Shown: piece by piece, positions 43,978 to 55,882 of the stretch
Layout: each line of letters starts with the position of its first letter
Numbering within the stretch: the stretch's first letter is position 1
Assembly (NCBI RefSeq): GCF_963169125.1
Contig: NC_084794.1
Location: 155,134,858 to 155,198,857 of the forward strand
Reading direction: 5' to 3'
Length of the DNA: 64,000 nt
Origin: Humulus lupulus
Lineage: Eukaryota > Streptophyta > Magnoliopsida > Rosales > Cannabaceae
Program-made: the position numbers and the translations under genes
Notes under the pieces: model-generated
The model's database searches: none
Told to the model about the DNA's origin: nothing
Seen by the model: only the letters and a program-made list of their open reading frames with translations

Positions 43978-45421
43978 CACTACAACAAAAATGACATTTA
44001 ATGATTCCCTATAATGTCTTACCCTATAAGTGTAAGACATTAAATGTGTGATATGGTATTTTATGTCTTATTTTGTGAGTCATTGAATGTTTTATGTTAT
44101 GTCTAATATTATAAGACATTAAAAAAGATGTGAGACATTATATGTAGAGACATCTCATGTCTATCATTGGGAGACATTAAAGACCTACACATCTCCTATA
44201 AGGGGACGTGAGATTTGTGTTAATTTAAAAAAAAAAACAAAAACAGGTAGTCGTATTAATCTCTCTCCCACGCTATATATATATCATTAGTATTATTATA
44301 CATAAAAACCTTTAAATTATTATTATTAATAATAATAATTATACCCACGTTCTCACATTATTATTATTAAAAACTCTTATATTCCACTCACTCTCTCTCT
44401 CTCCCACGTTCTCACACTCTCATTATCTTCTTAAACATAACCCTAGCCGCCAGCCCTCTCCCCATTGTCTTGTCTTCTCTCATTCTCCTCCTCTTTCATT
44501 TTTCTCTTTCGCTCAATGACCCTTAGCAACCCACCCCTTCAAACAACATTTTTCTTCCTCAAACTCTCTCACCAACCACCCATTTCGTTAAAGCTCCATC
44601 TCAACTCTCACCTTGGTTTCCTCATTCAACAACGATGGAAAATGTAATCGACGGCGGGATGGGCTCGTGGTGGAGGTTGTGGTGAAGGGTCTATTAGGTC
44701 TTGATGGCGGTGCTTCCTCAATGGGCGGCGACGAGGTCTTGATTCTCTTTCAGTTGATGGTGGGGCGCATATTTCTTGCTATTAACAGGGTTGATTTCTG
44801 TTTTGTATTTATATACATATTTTTGTAAAACTCAGTTTGGGTAGGGATTCAAGATTGTGGGTGTGATATTGAGTTGGTCTATTAATTTATATTTTTGCAT
44901 TTTTTTTTCTTCTATTTAGTTCACATTACAGAGTTTACTACTTTATATATATCTGTAGAGCAACGAAGTGGATCAATTCCAAAATTGTATTTTGTATAAA
45001 TTTATGTATTTTGGTTTGTGTATAATAATTTTGATTTTTTTTCTTTTTCGCATTTGTATTTGTATAAAATATCAATATGGGATCTGAAAAAAATTAATTT
45101 AATGCATTGAAATAAAATAAGATATTTATTAATTAAATATAATATCAATTTTATTATATAATTAAATATATTAAATAATAATTAAAAAAAAGAGAAGCAT
45201 ATAACGTCTTCCTTAGGGAGTCCTCACATGTCTCATTCCGTACTTGTAATGACTAACACGTCTCCCATGGGGAGACGTTGAATGTATGCCACGTCTTCCT
45301 ATGGGAGACATCGTAGAGCTACTTATGATGACTCTCACATTAACGTCTTCCCTTACGGGAGACATTGAATATTTACAATGTCTCATTTGTGAAGTCATAA
45401 AACTCTTATTTTGTTGTAGTG
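43978..45421. mobile_element. Non-autonomous CACTA (EnSpm/CMC) transposon, duplication TGA
   Basis: 1444 bp with inverted ends CACTACAACAAAAA / TTTTGTTGTAGTG and duplication TGA at 43975-43977 and 45422-45424. Both subterminal parts are packed with short repeats of GTCTCCC / GGGAGAC (for example the palindrome GTCTCCCATGGGGAGAC at 45259-45275), the usual transposase-binding arrays of CACTA elements. No transposase. The middle (44440-44830) is GC-richer, with a CT-rich tract and an ATG-led stretch, and may be captured host sequence. Confidence 0.92.
44440..44830 (+). other. Possible captured host sequence inside CACTA element
   Basis: A CT-rich, 5' UTR-like tract (CTCTCATTCTCCTCCTC...) leads to an ATG at 44636, with a TGA soon after at 44684 in that frame and GGCGGCGACGAGG near 44723. 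The composition differs from the AT-rich arms. No domain is recognised; short ORFs 44465-44647 and 44613-44828 are not proven. Confidence 0.3.
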
Positions 45422-46020
45422 TGAGAACAACTTCCATGAAATGAAGCAGAGATTGATTACAGCTCCAGTTCTGAGTCTTCCAACAGATCAAGAGAAGTTT
45501 GTGATTTACTGTGATGCCTCACATCAGGGTTTGGGTTGTGTTCTGATGTAGTCAGGGAAGATGATTGCTTATGCCTCACGTCAGCTGAAAGAATATGAAC
45601 AGAGGTACCCCACTCATGATTTGGAGTTAGCGGTTGTGGTCTTTGCATTAAGAGTATGGAGACATTACCTTTATGGGGAGAAGTGTGAGATCTATACTGA
45701 CCACAAGAGCCTGAAGTACTTCTTCACACAGAAAGACCTGAACATGAGACAAATGTGTTAGCTGGAGTTAGTAAAAGATTATGATTTTGAGATTTTTTAC
45801 CATCTATGGAAGGTCAACATGGTAGTTGATGCTTTAAGCTGGGAGTGTTCGGGATAGATTTGTAGTACGAGGCTGATAGCCAGAGAGCTAGCAGAAGATA
45901 TGACTAGAGCTGGCATAGAGTTACTAGTGCGCCAGTAGGCCAACATTACGCTACATTCTACATTGTTGGAAAGAATCAAGGAAGGTCAGTTGGGTGATCC
46001 ACAACTAATCAAGATTAGAG
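45422..46020 (+). pseudogene. Element 2 RNase H (broken)
   Basis: Begins ENNFHEMKQRLITAPVLSLP, then FVIYCDASHQGLGCVLM with the first Asp, [22 protein letters not shown] with the Glu, [21 protein letters not shown] with an Asp. TAG at 45549-45551 and 45759-45761. Better preserved than element 1 (DAS intact). Confidence 0.88.
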
Positions 46021-46288
46021 AGGATGTTTTAGCTAAAGTATCCAGAGATTACACAGTGTCTGAGATGGGCTTGTTGAGATAAAAGGGTTGGAAATGTGTA
46101 CCATTAGACACTGCTATGAGACGGGAGATTCTGGATGAATCTCATACTACTCCATATTCTTTGCATCCAGGCAGCACAAAGATGTATTGGTAGCCTGGGA
46201 TGAAGAGAGATGTAGTGGGGTACGTGGCTAAGTGCTTGACATGTCAACAGGTCAAGGCTGGCATTAGAGGCCGGTAGGGCTATGGCAG
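46021..46288 (+). pseudogene. Element 2 integrase, N-terminal part
   Basis: H-T-T-P-Y-S-L-H-P-G zinc-finger start (about 46140-46175), then VAKCLTCQQVKA near 46225-46260. Stops at 46080 and 46191. The sequence is broken at 46288 by a solo LTR and continues at 48158. Confidence 0.82.
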
Positions 46289-48157
46289 TGTAACGACCCA
46301 AAATTGCTAATAGGGCATAAGGGCCTTGATTAGCGTGCTTGGAGGGCATAATTGGTTTATGTGTGATTTAAATGATTATGTGATAAGCATGATTATATGA
46401 TTATATGGATGTGTGAAATGAATGTTTTCGAGTATTAGATATGCATGTGGGCCCTGTTTAGCTTATAAGGACATATTTGTAATTTTGGCCCATTGAGGGC
46501 GTAAATTTGCATGTATGTATATGTGATATTAGTGCGAGACCACATTATTATGTGGATTTATTTGGATTATATGGCTCAAGACGATCCTAGTGAGCTGTTT
46601 GGTGAAATAGTCACGGCGGGGATTTATACCCGGCTCGGGGGAGCTTGGGGTATTTCTTGGAATTTAGGAAATATATTGGAGATTTTTAGACATTGGGGGA
46701 AAATAATTGGTGATTAATTAGATGACGGGATTTAAGTGGTAAATAGGAAGACTCGAGGGATTAGCGGGAATTGGGAGCAAATGATCAATATACCCTTAGA
46801 TTAATTAAAATGCTTAGTTTTAGTTGGGAGGGTAAATGAGTCTTTTGGTTACTAGAGGGGATAACTAATATAATCTGTTTTCCTTAGACTATAGTAGAAA
46901 CTGGTAGAAGCAATGAAGGAAAAAGAAGGAAAACAGAGGCACTCAACACACTCATTTCTCTCCCTCACGATTTTTCCCTCTTTCACTCTCCCTTGAGGAT
47001 TTTGAAGCTGAGAACTCAAAATGAAGTCTAGGCTAGGTTTTGGGGCTTTGATCCTTGGAGTAACTAAGGAGTTCAGCTGGAATTAGCTTCCAAGTTGAGT
47101 TTAAGGATTTAAGCTTGGGAATTGGAAGAATTTGGAAGGACATTGAAGCAACCTAGGGTCGAATTCATCAATTTGAGGTTTACGCTAAGGCTCGAAACGG
47201 GATTGTGCTCACAGGTTGTCTTTATCAACTAAAGCACTTTGAATCAAAAGGTAAGAAAAATGCACCCTATTGTGTGGCTGTGATGGGACTAAGGGCTCCC
47301 TATATCTATATACAATTGTTGTATGAATACGATATGCCATGTGAGCATGAAATAAATGGCCTAAGAGTGCCAGAACTGATATTTGCGCACAGAACGTGGC
47401 TCGGCCATCGGTAGCTGAGGACAACTTAATAATCACTGAGCTCAGTTTAAGCAGGCCAGAGTCAGTGGGTTAAACACTGTGCTTGGCCTAAGTGAGCCGA
47501 AGACAGTGGGTTAAATAGAGGGTGCGGCCTAAGGGCGTCGACCCTGGGTATTGTATGACGAATATTGATATGATGTCATTGTTGTCTATTATTTATAGCT
47601 TGTTTAATATTGAGATCAATGGCTTTTGAATAATTGATTGACCTCTCTGATTAGATGACTGTTATGGCATGTTGAATACCTAGTTAACAACTTTATGGAT
47701 TATTTGACTGTATGTATTGTTTATGCTCTACATTATGGTTTTCTTGTTGGGCCTTGGCTCACGGGTGCTACGTGGTGCAGGTAAAGGCAAGGGCAAGGTG
47801 GACTAATCCTCAGTTAGAGAGCTCTGGGGCAGAATGTACATAGTCAGCTGCTCGTCTGCCACGGCCGAGGGAAAGTGCAGAAACAGGAAAACCTGAAATG
47901 CGTATTTTTCCATTAGAGTGGCTTGTGGTTGTATATAACTTTGAAAATTTTGTAAACTGTCCTTTAAAAACCTGTTTTTGGGATACCATGTACTATACGT
48001 TTATTTAAATGAGAAGTTTCCTGTTTATGACCAAAATCTTTTAACCCTAACCTGATTATGACTTTAGGGTCACGTTTTCAACTATATGACTTGATTAGCA
48101 AGTCTTGCACATTTATAATCACACCATGTAACGGCGTTGGTTATCCAGGGTGTTACA
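46289..48157 (+). mobile_element. Solo Tekay-type LTR inside element 2 integrase
   Basis: 1869 bp, TGTAACGACCC to CCAGGGTGTTACA. Flanks GGCAG (46284-46288) and TGCAG (48158-48162) match at four of five bases. Palindrome CCACATTATTATGTGG at 46540-46555; donor-like sites at 47251 and 47781. Same subfamily as 1-1924 and 20163-21342. It is the innermost level of the stack along with the CACTA element. Confidence 0.9.
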
Positions 48158-49230
48158 TGCAGCCTCTGGATATCCCAGAGTGGAAATGGGAAGGCATCAC
48201 GATGGATTTCATGGTGGGGTTACCCAGGACTGTTGGTTAACATGATTCAATATGGGTTATTGTGGATCGCTATACCAAATCAGTTCACTTCTTACAAGTG
48301 AGGACTACTTATATAGTTGACCAGTACGCAGATCTCTATGTGAGAGAGATTGTATGCAGCGAGGTCAATCATGTCAGATCGGGACCCCACTTTCACTTCC
48401 ATGTTCTGGGGAAGTCTTTAGAAGGCCATGGGAACACAGTTAAAGGTTAGTACTGCTTATCATCCTCAGACAGATGGAAAATCTGATAGAACAATCAAGA
48501 TATTAGAGGACATGCTGTGAGCATGTGTGCTGGACTTTGGTGGATCCTGGAGTAAGTATCTACCTTTGATAGAGTTTTCCTACAACAACAGCTATCAGTC
48601 GACCATTGGAGTGGCAGCTTATGAGATGCTGTATGGTAGGAAATGCAAATCTCCCATTCATTGGGATGAGACAGGAGAAAGGAGATACTTGGGTCCTGAG
48701 GCAGTTCAGAGGACCAGTGAGGCCATTGAGAAGATTAGACCTCAGATGCTTGCTTCTCAAAGTAGACAGAAAAGTTATGCAGATCCCAGAGTTCCAAGTA
48801 GTAGACTATGTTTTCCTTAGAGTCTCACCATGGAAAGGGGTGAGAAGGTTTTGGAAGAAGGGCAAGTTGAGCCCAAGGTTTGTAGGTCCATTTGAGATCC
48901 TGGAGAGGATTGGTCAGGTGGCCAATAAGTTGACCTTACCACAGGCGTTGTAAACCGTGCATAACGTGTGTCATATCTCAGCTCTTCAGAGGTATGTATC
49001 TGATGTGACTTATGTTTTGAGTTACGAGGATCTGGAGCTTGAGGTAGATCTCTCCTATGAGGAATAGAAAGGACAGAAAGGACAAGGCCCTGAGGAATAA
49101 AATGATACCTTTGGTTAAGGAATTATGGAGGAACAACAAGGTCGAGGAAGTGACCTGGGAGCTGGAGTCAGATATGCAGAATCAGTATCCTGAGTTGTTC
49201 AGGAAAATTTCAAGGACGAAATTTCTGTAA
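48158..49230 (+). pseudogene. Element 2 integrase core and chromodomain-like tail
   Basis: Resumes at LDIPEWKWEGITMDFMVGLPRTV with the first Asp. The second Asp region (MSDRDP-type) is frameshifted near 48375. At HPQTDGKSDRTIK the catalytic Glu is Asp. 48527-48820 (WSKYLPLIEFSYNNSYQSTIG) is well kept. The GPF motif is present: RFVGPFEILERIGQ (about 48878-48915). The tail IPLVKELWRNNKVEEVTWELE (about 49108-49170) matches the Tekay chromodomain-like end and still has the Trp lost in element 1. Confidence 0.88.
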
Positions 49231-49241
49231 GGAAGGGATAG
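49231..49241 (+). promoter_or_regulatory. Polypurine tract of element 2
   Basis: GGAAGGGATAG just before the 3' LTR TG at 49243. Confidence 0.85.
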
Positions 49242-49242
49242 T

Positions 49243-51313
49243 TGTAACCACCCAAAATCCCTAATGTGGCTTAATGCCTGGATTAGGGGGCCAGGAGGGC
49301 CATAATTGATTTATTATGAAATTAAATGATTATATGCATGATGATAAATGCATGCATGTGGGTTCACTTTTCATTATAAGGGTGTTTTGGTAATTTGGCT
49401 CATTAGGGCATATTTGTATATTTATATGCATGTTGGTGATTATGGATGAGGCCACATTATTATGTTGATATGTTCTAGCTATTCAGCATGAGACGATCTT
49501 AGGATGTAATTTAGCGGTTTTTTAATAACGGGGTCAATTATTGGGATATTGGATAATGAGAATGATTATTTGATGATATATTGGGAGTTAGTGAGATTAG
49601 GATGAAATTCTAGGAATTTTGACTATTTTTCCCCTGGGGTCATTTTCGAGACCTCGAGTATTAGGATTTACTTGAGGTTACTTGAAGTAACCTGTCAAAA
49701 GGAAAACTACGTTCAAACTCCTTTCCTTTCTCCCATTATCCATTTTTACTGTTCGTCGCATTTTCAAAGGGAACTTGCGTTCTAAGACTCAGATTCTTGT
49801 GAGGATTGAGTTATAACAATTCTGGGAAAGATTAGAAGCTTATTAACCAAAGGATTTAGTGGGAAATTACTCAATTTGAGGTAATTCAAGCTTTAAGTTT
49901 TTAGTTTTTGAGTTTCTAAGCTTTGAATTGGATGTTATGTGTTGATGAGTTTTTTATTTGTTTGAACCTGAGATTTTGATAGTTTTGGCCATTGGGATGT
50001 TTGGAAACTTTGATTTTTTGATTTGGGGATGTTTGAGTAGGTTTTGGGAAGGATTTAAAAGAGGAAAAACGAAATTTTTTGGTTGGGTTCCAAGTGGGGC
50101 CGTGGCCCTATTCTTTAGTGTCGCGGCCCGAGCTTAGTGCAGAAGAGAGGTGGAGCCGAAGGGCTTTGGGGCCACAGAGCCTGGGAGGCAGGCCGCGGCG
50201 CGCAGGATAGGTGCTTGTGGCTGGCACCTCTGTCTGGAAGGTGGCCCGCTGCTCAGTAGGGTGGGGTCGCGGCGCTTAAGGGCATTTTTGGCCAGAATTG
50301 TGTTTTAATCGTGGGAGCTCAAACGTTAGGCCTCGGGATCATTCCTACTATCTAGTTTACTAGGATTCGACACCCCGGAGGCTAGGTCTTTGTCCAGGAA
50401 CCTTGTATTACTCATTTTATTGATGGGATTTCATATTTGGTTATGGAATGCATTATCATCGTAAGCATGAAATGCTTGACCGACCTTAAGTTTGATGAAA
50501 ACAAAAGCCCTTGTATAGTCTAAAGGATAGTTACTCAGAGCCAGAGCCAAAAGGCTAAGGTGACCTACACGTCACATGGCTTAGGGAGCGTATCTCCAGA
50601 GATGGACTCATTAGCCATCTATTCATGGAACAGAACCCTAGAGATGGACTCATTAGTCATCTATACAGGGAACAGATCCTTGGAGGTAGACTTATTAGTC
50701 ACCTATCAAGTGTGTGACTCATTAGTCACTTAAACAATGTGTGATTCATTAATCACTTATCTGATTAGGGATAAAAGCCCTAGCAAGATTACCATAATCA
50801 ATATCCATATTCACTTATCTGATTGGGCTGCAGCCCCAGAATGATTATTACAATCATTTATTGATATTGTATACATGCAGTAATAAGTTTTCTTGCTGAG
50901 CTTTTGCTCACGGGTGCTATGTGGTGCAGGTAAAGGGAAAGAAAAGTTCACCCAACCTTGAGTGGAGAGCTTAGGTGGTGATGTGTAAATATGCGGCCAC
51001 TTGACCACCACGGCCAAGGTGTTTCTCAGAGGAACTAGGGCTCAACCCTATATTTTGCGGCTAGGTCGACGGGTTGTATTTTTATACTGTAATGACTATT
51101 TTGGATTGTAAATAACTAGTGCTGGAACATTTTTATGGGCCCATGTACAGTTAAATATTTTTAAATAAAATATACGCATTCAATTTGACCGAGATTTTCA
51201 CCCTGGCCTATTAATAACACCTAGATGCACATTTATAACCTAAAGACTCGTTTAGTGAGTTAAGCACAGTTTAAAGTTCACAGTAATGGTCTTGGAGTAA
51301 CCAGAGCGTTACA
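49243..51313 (+). mobile_element. Element 2 3' LTR
   Basis: 2071 bp, TGTAACCACCC to CAGAGCGTTACA. About 300 bp shorter than the 5' LTR, mainly because a block equal to about 39765-40125 of the 5' copy is missing near 50446. GC-rich island 50095-50290. The palindrome is decayed (CCACATTATTATGTTG, about 49452-49467). Confidence 0.94.
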
Positions 51314-51902
51314 GAGGCCTACTACACTGATTGGGTATCAAACCCCGTGCGGGTCCCAAAATCAAACGGGAAGTGGAGAACATGCGTGGACTTCACAGAT
51401 CTGAACAAGTCCTACCCCAAAGACTGCTTCCCATTACCCAGAATTTACCAACCTGGTCGATGCAATGGCAGGACATGAAATACTCTCATTGGTGGATGCA
51501 TATTCTAGGTATAATTAAATAAGTATGCACCCTCAGAACGAGAAACACACCAGCTTTCGGACAGACAAGGGAGTGTATTGTTATAAGGTGATGCCATTCG
51601 TCTTGAAGAACGCAGGAGCCACCTACCAACTTTTAGTGAATGGCATGTTCCAAGAGTTGATTAGCAAAAATATGGAGGTATATGTTAGTCAAGTCAAAAG
51701 AAGATGGAGGCATGTTCAAGACTTGGAGGAATGCTTTACAATACTTAGAAAGTATAGCATGAAGTTAAACCCTCTCAAGTGCTCGTTTGGAGTTGGTTCT
51801 AGTAAGTTTCTCGGATACATAGTCAATTCACGTGGAATCGAGGCAAACCCACAGAAGATCAAAGCATTTATCGACATGAAGTCACCTACCACAATCAAAT
51901 AA
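51314..51902 (+). pseudogene. Element E reverse transcriptase (broken, catalytic loop deleted)
   Basis: Resumes after element 2 with TDWVSNPVRVPKSNGKWRTCVDFTDLN. 51525-51902 includes SFRTDKGVYCYKVMPFVLKNAGATYQLLVNGMF and KCSFGVGSSKFLGYIVNSRGIEANP. At the active site the reading goes MEVYV directly into SQVKRRW: about 11 bases carrying the two Asp of the Y-V-D-D-M loop are missing (junction about 51686), also shifting frame. It cannot be active. Confidence 0.88.
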
Positions 51903-52914
51903 GTACAAAGCTTAACTGGGAGAGTAGCTGCCCTCAGTAGGTTCATATCAAAGTCTATGGACAAGTGTATCCCTTTCTTTAACTTACTGAGGGGCAGCAA
52001 GAAAATCCAATGGACTGAGGAATGTGAGGAAGCTTTCCAAGCCCTAAAGGAGCACCTTGCCCAACCTCCCATCCTACCGAAGTCGATATATAGTGAAGTA
52101 CTAATCATCTACTTGGCAATCACCGAGCATGCAATCAGTGCTGCTTTGGTAAAGGAAGAGAACAGGGTACAACACCCTGTATACTATATCAGTATAAGGC
52201 TAGTAGGTGCGGAGTCTAGGTATCCCCCTCTTGAAAAGCTACCCTAATCACCTCTCGAAAGTTGCATCCATATTTCCAAGCTCACTCGATCTGAGTCCTG
52301 ACCGATCAACAGCTGAGACAGGTTCTCCAGAAACCAGAGGCCTCAGGATGATTACTCAAGTGGGCAATGGAATTAGAACAGTTTGATATCACTTATCATT
52401 CGAGGACGGCGATAAAAGGACAAGCATTGGCAGATTTCATTGTCGAAGGCACCAACCTTGAAAACCCTTCCTACCAATCAAAGAATCAAGATACCGAGAA
52501 GGAAGGAGATACTCCTGTATGGAAGCTATATGTTGATGGAGCATCCAATGAGCACAACTCAGGCTCAGGAATCATACTGATCACTCCGGAGAATCATCAA
52601 ATCCATTGCGCTCTCATATTTGGATTCAACGCTTCAAACAACGAGGCTGAATACGAGGCATTATTAGCAAGATTACGCTTGTATCGGGATATACATGCAT
52701 AGTCCCTGGAGATATTCAACGACTCCTAGCTAGTGGTGCAGCACCCCAGTTACCAGGTACTGGGGGAGTATCAAGCCAAGGGACTTAGGATGGTGCAGCA
52801 CCTAAACAAGGTGAAGGACTTGTTGGCACAGTTCAAGAAATACTCAACTATGCCTTAGCCAAGCATTCTAGTGCCAAAGATGCAGACACCCTAAATGTCA
52901 TTCCCGTCGAATAC
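51903..52914 (+). pseudogene. Element E RNase H and second RNase H (broken)
   Basis: First RNase H: 51957-52247 (EVLIIYLAITEHAISAALVKEE, then YPPLEK). After a degraded stretch and the tether EQFDITYHSRTAIKGQALADFI, 52367-52702 holds the second RNase H: VWKLYVDGASNEHNSGSGIIL with an Asp (52535) and NASNNEAEYEALLARLRL with the Glu. A second RNase H of this kind is characteristic of Tat/Ogre elements. TAG at 52700 and further stops end it. Confidence 0.88.
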
Positions 52915-54212
52915 TTGGTGGAAAGAAGAATAATCGAGCAGGAGGCACTACCTGTTGAGTTAGGTGATACATGGATGACCCCTATTATTAACTATCTCAA
53001 CCAAGGATCAGTGCTCGGCAATCAAAACAAAGGAAGGAAGTTGGTGAGACAAACTGCACATTATATGATAGTCGAAAGGGTACTGTACCGACGAGGGTAC
53101 TCCCTACCACTGCTAGGGTGCGTTACACCCGACTAGTCAAAGTTGTTAATGATTGAGTTACACGAGGTGATTTGTGGAGATCACGCCGGGGAGCAGAAGG
53201 CAGAGCCTATCAAAGAAAATCCTAAGACAAGGATACTTCTAGCCGACGATGAATGAAGACTCAACGGAGTATGTCAGAAGATGCCACAAGTGCCAGATGT
53301 TCTCCAAGATACCCCAAGCGGCACCAAACGAATTGACGCAGATGCAAAACCCTTGGCCCTCTGCTATATGGGGGATCGACCTAATCGGAAAGCTACCTAC
53401 AGGAAGGGGAGGAGTCCAATTTGCTGTTGTAGCCATGGACTACTTCATCAAATGGGTTGAAGCAGAACCGTTTGCCACCATAACCTCAAAGAAAGTCTTA
53501 GACTTTGTAGTGAAGAATATCATATGTCGATTTGGCCTACAAAAAAAGATAGTCTCGGACAATGGGACTCAATTCAACAGTGATATGTTCACCAAATTTT
53601 GTACGAGGCATGGAATCACAAAGAGATTTTCCTCAGGAGCACACCCCCAAGCAAATGGCCAAGCATAAACAGTGAACAAGACTATCAAAGACACTCTAAA
53701 GAAACACCTTGAACAACACCAAAGGAGCCTGTCCAGAATTACTTCCTGAGGTCCTATGGTCACATCGAATGATGGCATGAATGGCGACAGAGCATACGCC
53801 ATTCTCTTTGGCGTTTGAGTATGAAGCCATGTTGCTAGTTGAACTCACTCCCCTATCGCATAGACGGGAGACATACGATCAGGGGAGGAACCATCGACTA
53901 ATAGAAGAGTCGCTCGATTTGATCGAAGAAAGATGAGAAAAGGCAAGTCTCAGAGTAACAGCACATCAACAAAAGTGGCCAAATACTTCAACTCCACAGT
54001 GAAAGATCAAAAATTCCAAGTTGGGGACTTAGTACTCAAGGGGTTGTTCCTAAACACTAAGGACACTACAGTAGTGGTACTAGGACCTAACTGGGAAGGG
54101 CCATACCTTATGGAGAAGGTAATCCCACCAGGGACGTACAAGATAGCTCCACTAAATGGATAACTAATAAAAAACTACTTTAATGGTGAACACCTCCACC
54201 GGTGCTACCAGT
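52915..54212 (+). pseudogene. Element E integrase (broken)
   Basis: Zinc-finger part near 53150-53310 (H-E-V-I-C-G-D-H, then C-H-K-C). Core 53249-53668: WGIDLIGKLPTGRG with the first Asp (53378), IVSDNGTQFNS with the second (53558), and HPQANGQA followed by TAA at 53666-53668 exactly where the catalytic Glu should be (D,D-35-E spacing). The C-terminal domain 53933-54163 (KFQVGDLVLKGLFLNTKD...LGPNWEGPYLMEKV) is well kept. Ends NGEHLHRCYQ, TGA 54212-54214. Confidence 0.9.
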
Positions 54213-54380
54213 GAAGCTTTTCAACAGCGACACAAGTTTTAATTTGCACATATGGTATTTTTCAAATTATCTATGTAATAGCCATGGTGCTTCAATGAAT
54301 GATTTAATTTCCTAAGTTTCTCTTAGTTCTTTAAATTTCATTCAACGAAGGACTTGTCCTTTAGACCTATGAACCCCACC

Positions 54381-55095
54381 GGATCATGTTCAATTCTGGT
54401 CCTTGAGGGGCCTATTGACCCATAAGACCCAAATTAGAGACTGGTCCGAGGACCTTGTCTCCAAACTATTTGATCATGTTCGATCATGGTTCTTGAGGAA
54501 CCTATCGACCCACATGATCAACAAGAGAGATAGGTCCTAGGACCTTATCGCCACATTAATGGATCATGTTCGATCTTGGTTCTTGAGGAGCCTATCGACC
54601 CATAAGATCCAAATGAGAGACTTCTCCGAGGACCTTGTCGCCAAACTATTTGATCATGTTTGATCCTGGTTCTTGAGGAACCTATTGACCCACACGATCA
54701 ACAAAAGAGACAGGTCCTAGGACCTTGTCGCCAAATGAATGGCTCATGCTCGATCTTGGTTCTTGAGGAACCTATCAACCCATAAGATCCAAATGAGAGA
54801 CCGGTCCAAGGACCTTTTCATTAAAATTATTGATCACGTTCGATCCTTGTTCTTGAGGAACCTATCGACCCATACGATCAACAAAAGAGACTGGTCCAAG
54901 GACGAGTCGCCATTATTTGATCACGTTTGATCCTGGTTCTTGAGGAACCTATCGAAACATACGATCAAAAACAAGAGACTCGTCCGAAGACCAGTCACCA
55001 TCATCAGATCATAATCAAATCTGGTCCTTGATGGACCAATCGATAATTTGATCTAAGGCTCGTTGCAAGCTCAATTAGCCCATCTAGACCAAGTT
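54381..55095 (+). repeat. 90-bp tandem array with 180-bp dimer order
   Basis: Units begin with (T/G)GATCA(T/C)GTT at 54381, 54471, 54561, 54651, 54741 (GGCTCATGCT), 54831, 54918 and 55006: eight copies of 87-90 bp, each with CTTGAGG-AACCTATCGACCCA and GAGGACCTTGTCGCC-like text. Odd units carry ATAAGATCCAAATGAGAGAC, even units ACGATCAACAAAAGAGAC. Lies 3' of integrase. Confidence 0.92.
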
Positions 55096-55882
55096 GGTCC
55101 AACTTAGAGACTTCTGTCTACAACCATTATAACGAGTACACGAGAGATTACGTAGATCGTGATCGACTCTTGCTACATAATATGCATCTGTGTATAGGTA
55201 TCATTATTACTGAGTATGAAAGCATCACCTGACTACCAATGAGGGACAAGCATTTGTTGCTTGCATCATTGGGTGAAAAAGATAGTACTATGTGTCTAAA
55301 TGCTCGAAGCAAGGCATGGTTAAGTAACAAGTGACCAAGGATTTTAAACCCATGATTACTTGGGGGCATATAGTACATACCAATCAGGGTATACACGAGC
55401 AATGAGGGTGTGACCTTAAGTACTAAGCAAGCTCAAGTTTTTCTAGGACATTTTTTCACATATGTTCCAAAAGTGCAAAAAAAAAAAAAAAAAAAGGCAT
55501 GGGAAGGGAGATTCCTAGCCATGTCCCTTATGGGGTGGTCGACCTATCACCCATGGGGTCATCGACCTGGACCATTTTGTTCATGGTACTTGGTGAAGTA
55601 TCGTACTACTCACATTACCATGGTTGTTAGCATGAAAAATATAAAAGAGTAAGGTTAGTATGGCATGCAAAATGCATGTGTTCAGAGTATATTGATACCT
55701 AGGCCAATGAGGGTTGTGAGTTGATATACTTAGTAAGCATTGGAAATTAAAATTTTCAATCAATACACTGATTACTCATAACAAAAAAGCATTAAGGCAT
55801 AAAATGTCATGAAAATTTGTAATGTACAAGGTGCCCCACCAATGGCATAGAAGCAAAGACAGAGTAGAAAACCAAAAGAAGA
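55096..55882 (+). other. Element E non-coding segment
   Basis: No ORF of note. Contains an A-run of about 19 near 55477-55495 and one pair of GGGGTGGTCGACC units (55533-55570) like those in the LTR U3. Confidence 0.55.

Larger units (their letters stand above)
38609..51313 (+). mobile_element. Element 2: Tekay-type chromovirus inside element E, 12.7 kb
   Basis: LTRs 38609-40996 and 49243-51313; flanks GAGAC (38604-38608) and GAGGC (51314-51318) differ at one base, so the duplication has decayed. Primer site TGGTATCAGAGC exact. gag-pol runs 41448 to about 49230 and is itself interrupted by a CACTA element and a solo LTR; without them it is about 9.4 kb. Same domain order as element 1, but the LTRs form a different subfamily. 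Confidence 0.95.

Noticed and set aside
44465..44828. Functional gene in the CACTA element
   Set aside because: Frames are short, with no domain. Kept only as possible captured non-coding or 5' sequence.
54381..55095. CRISPR-like array in the 90-bp repeats
   Set aside because: Direct tandem monomers in two alternating types with no spacers; satellite-like.
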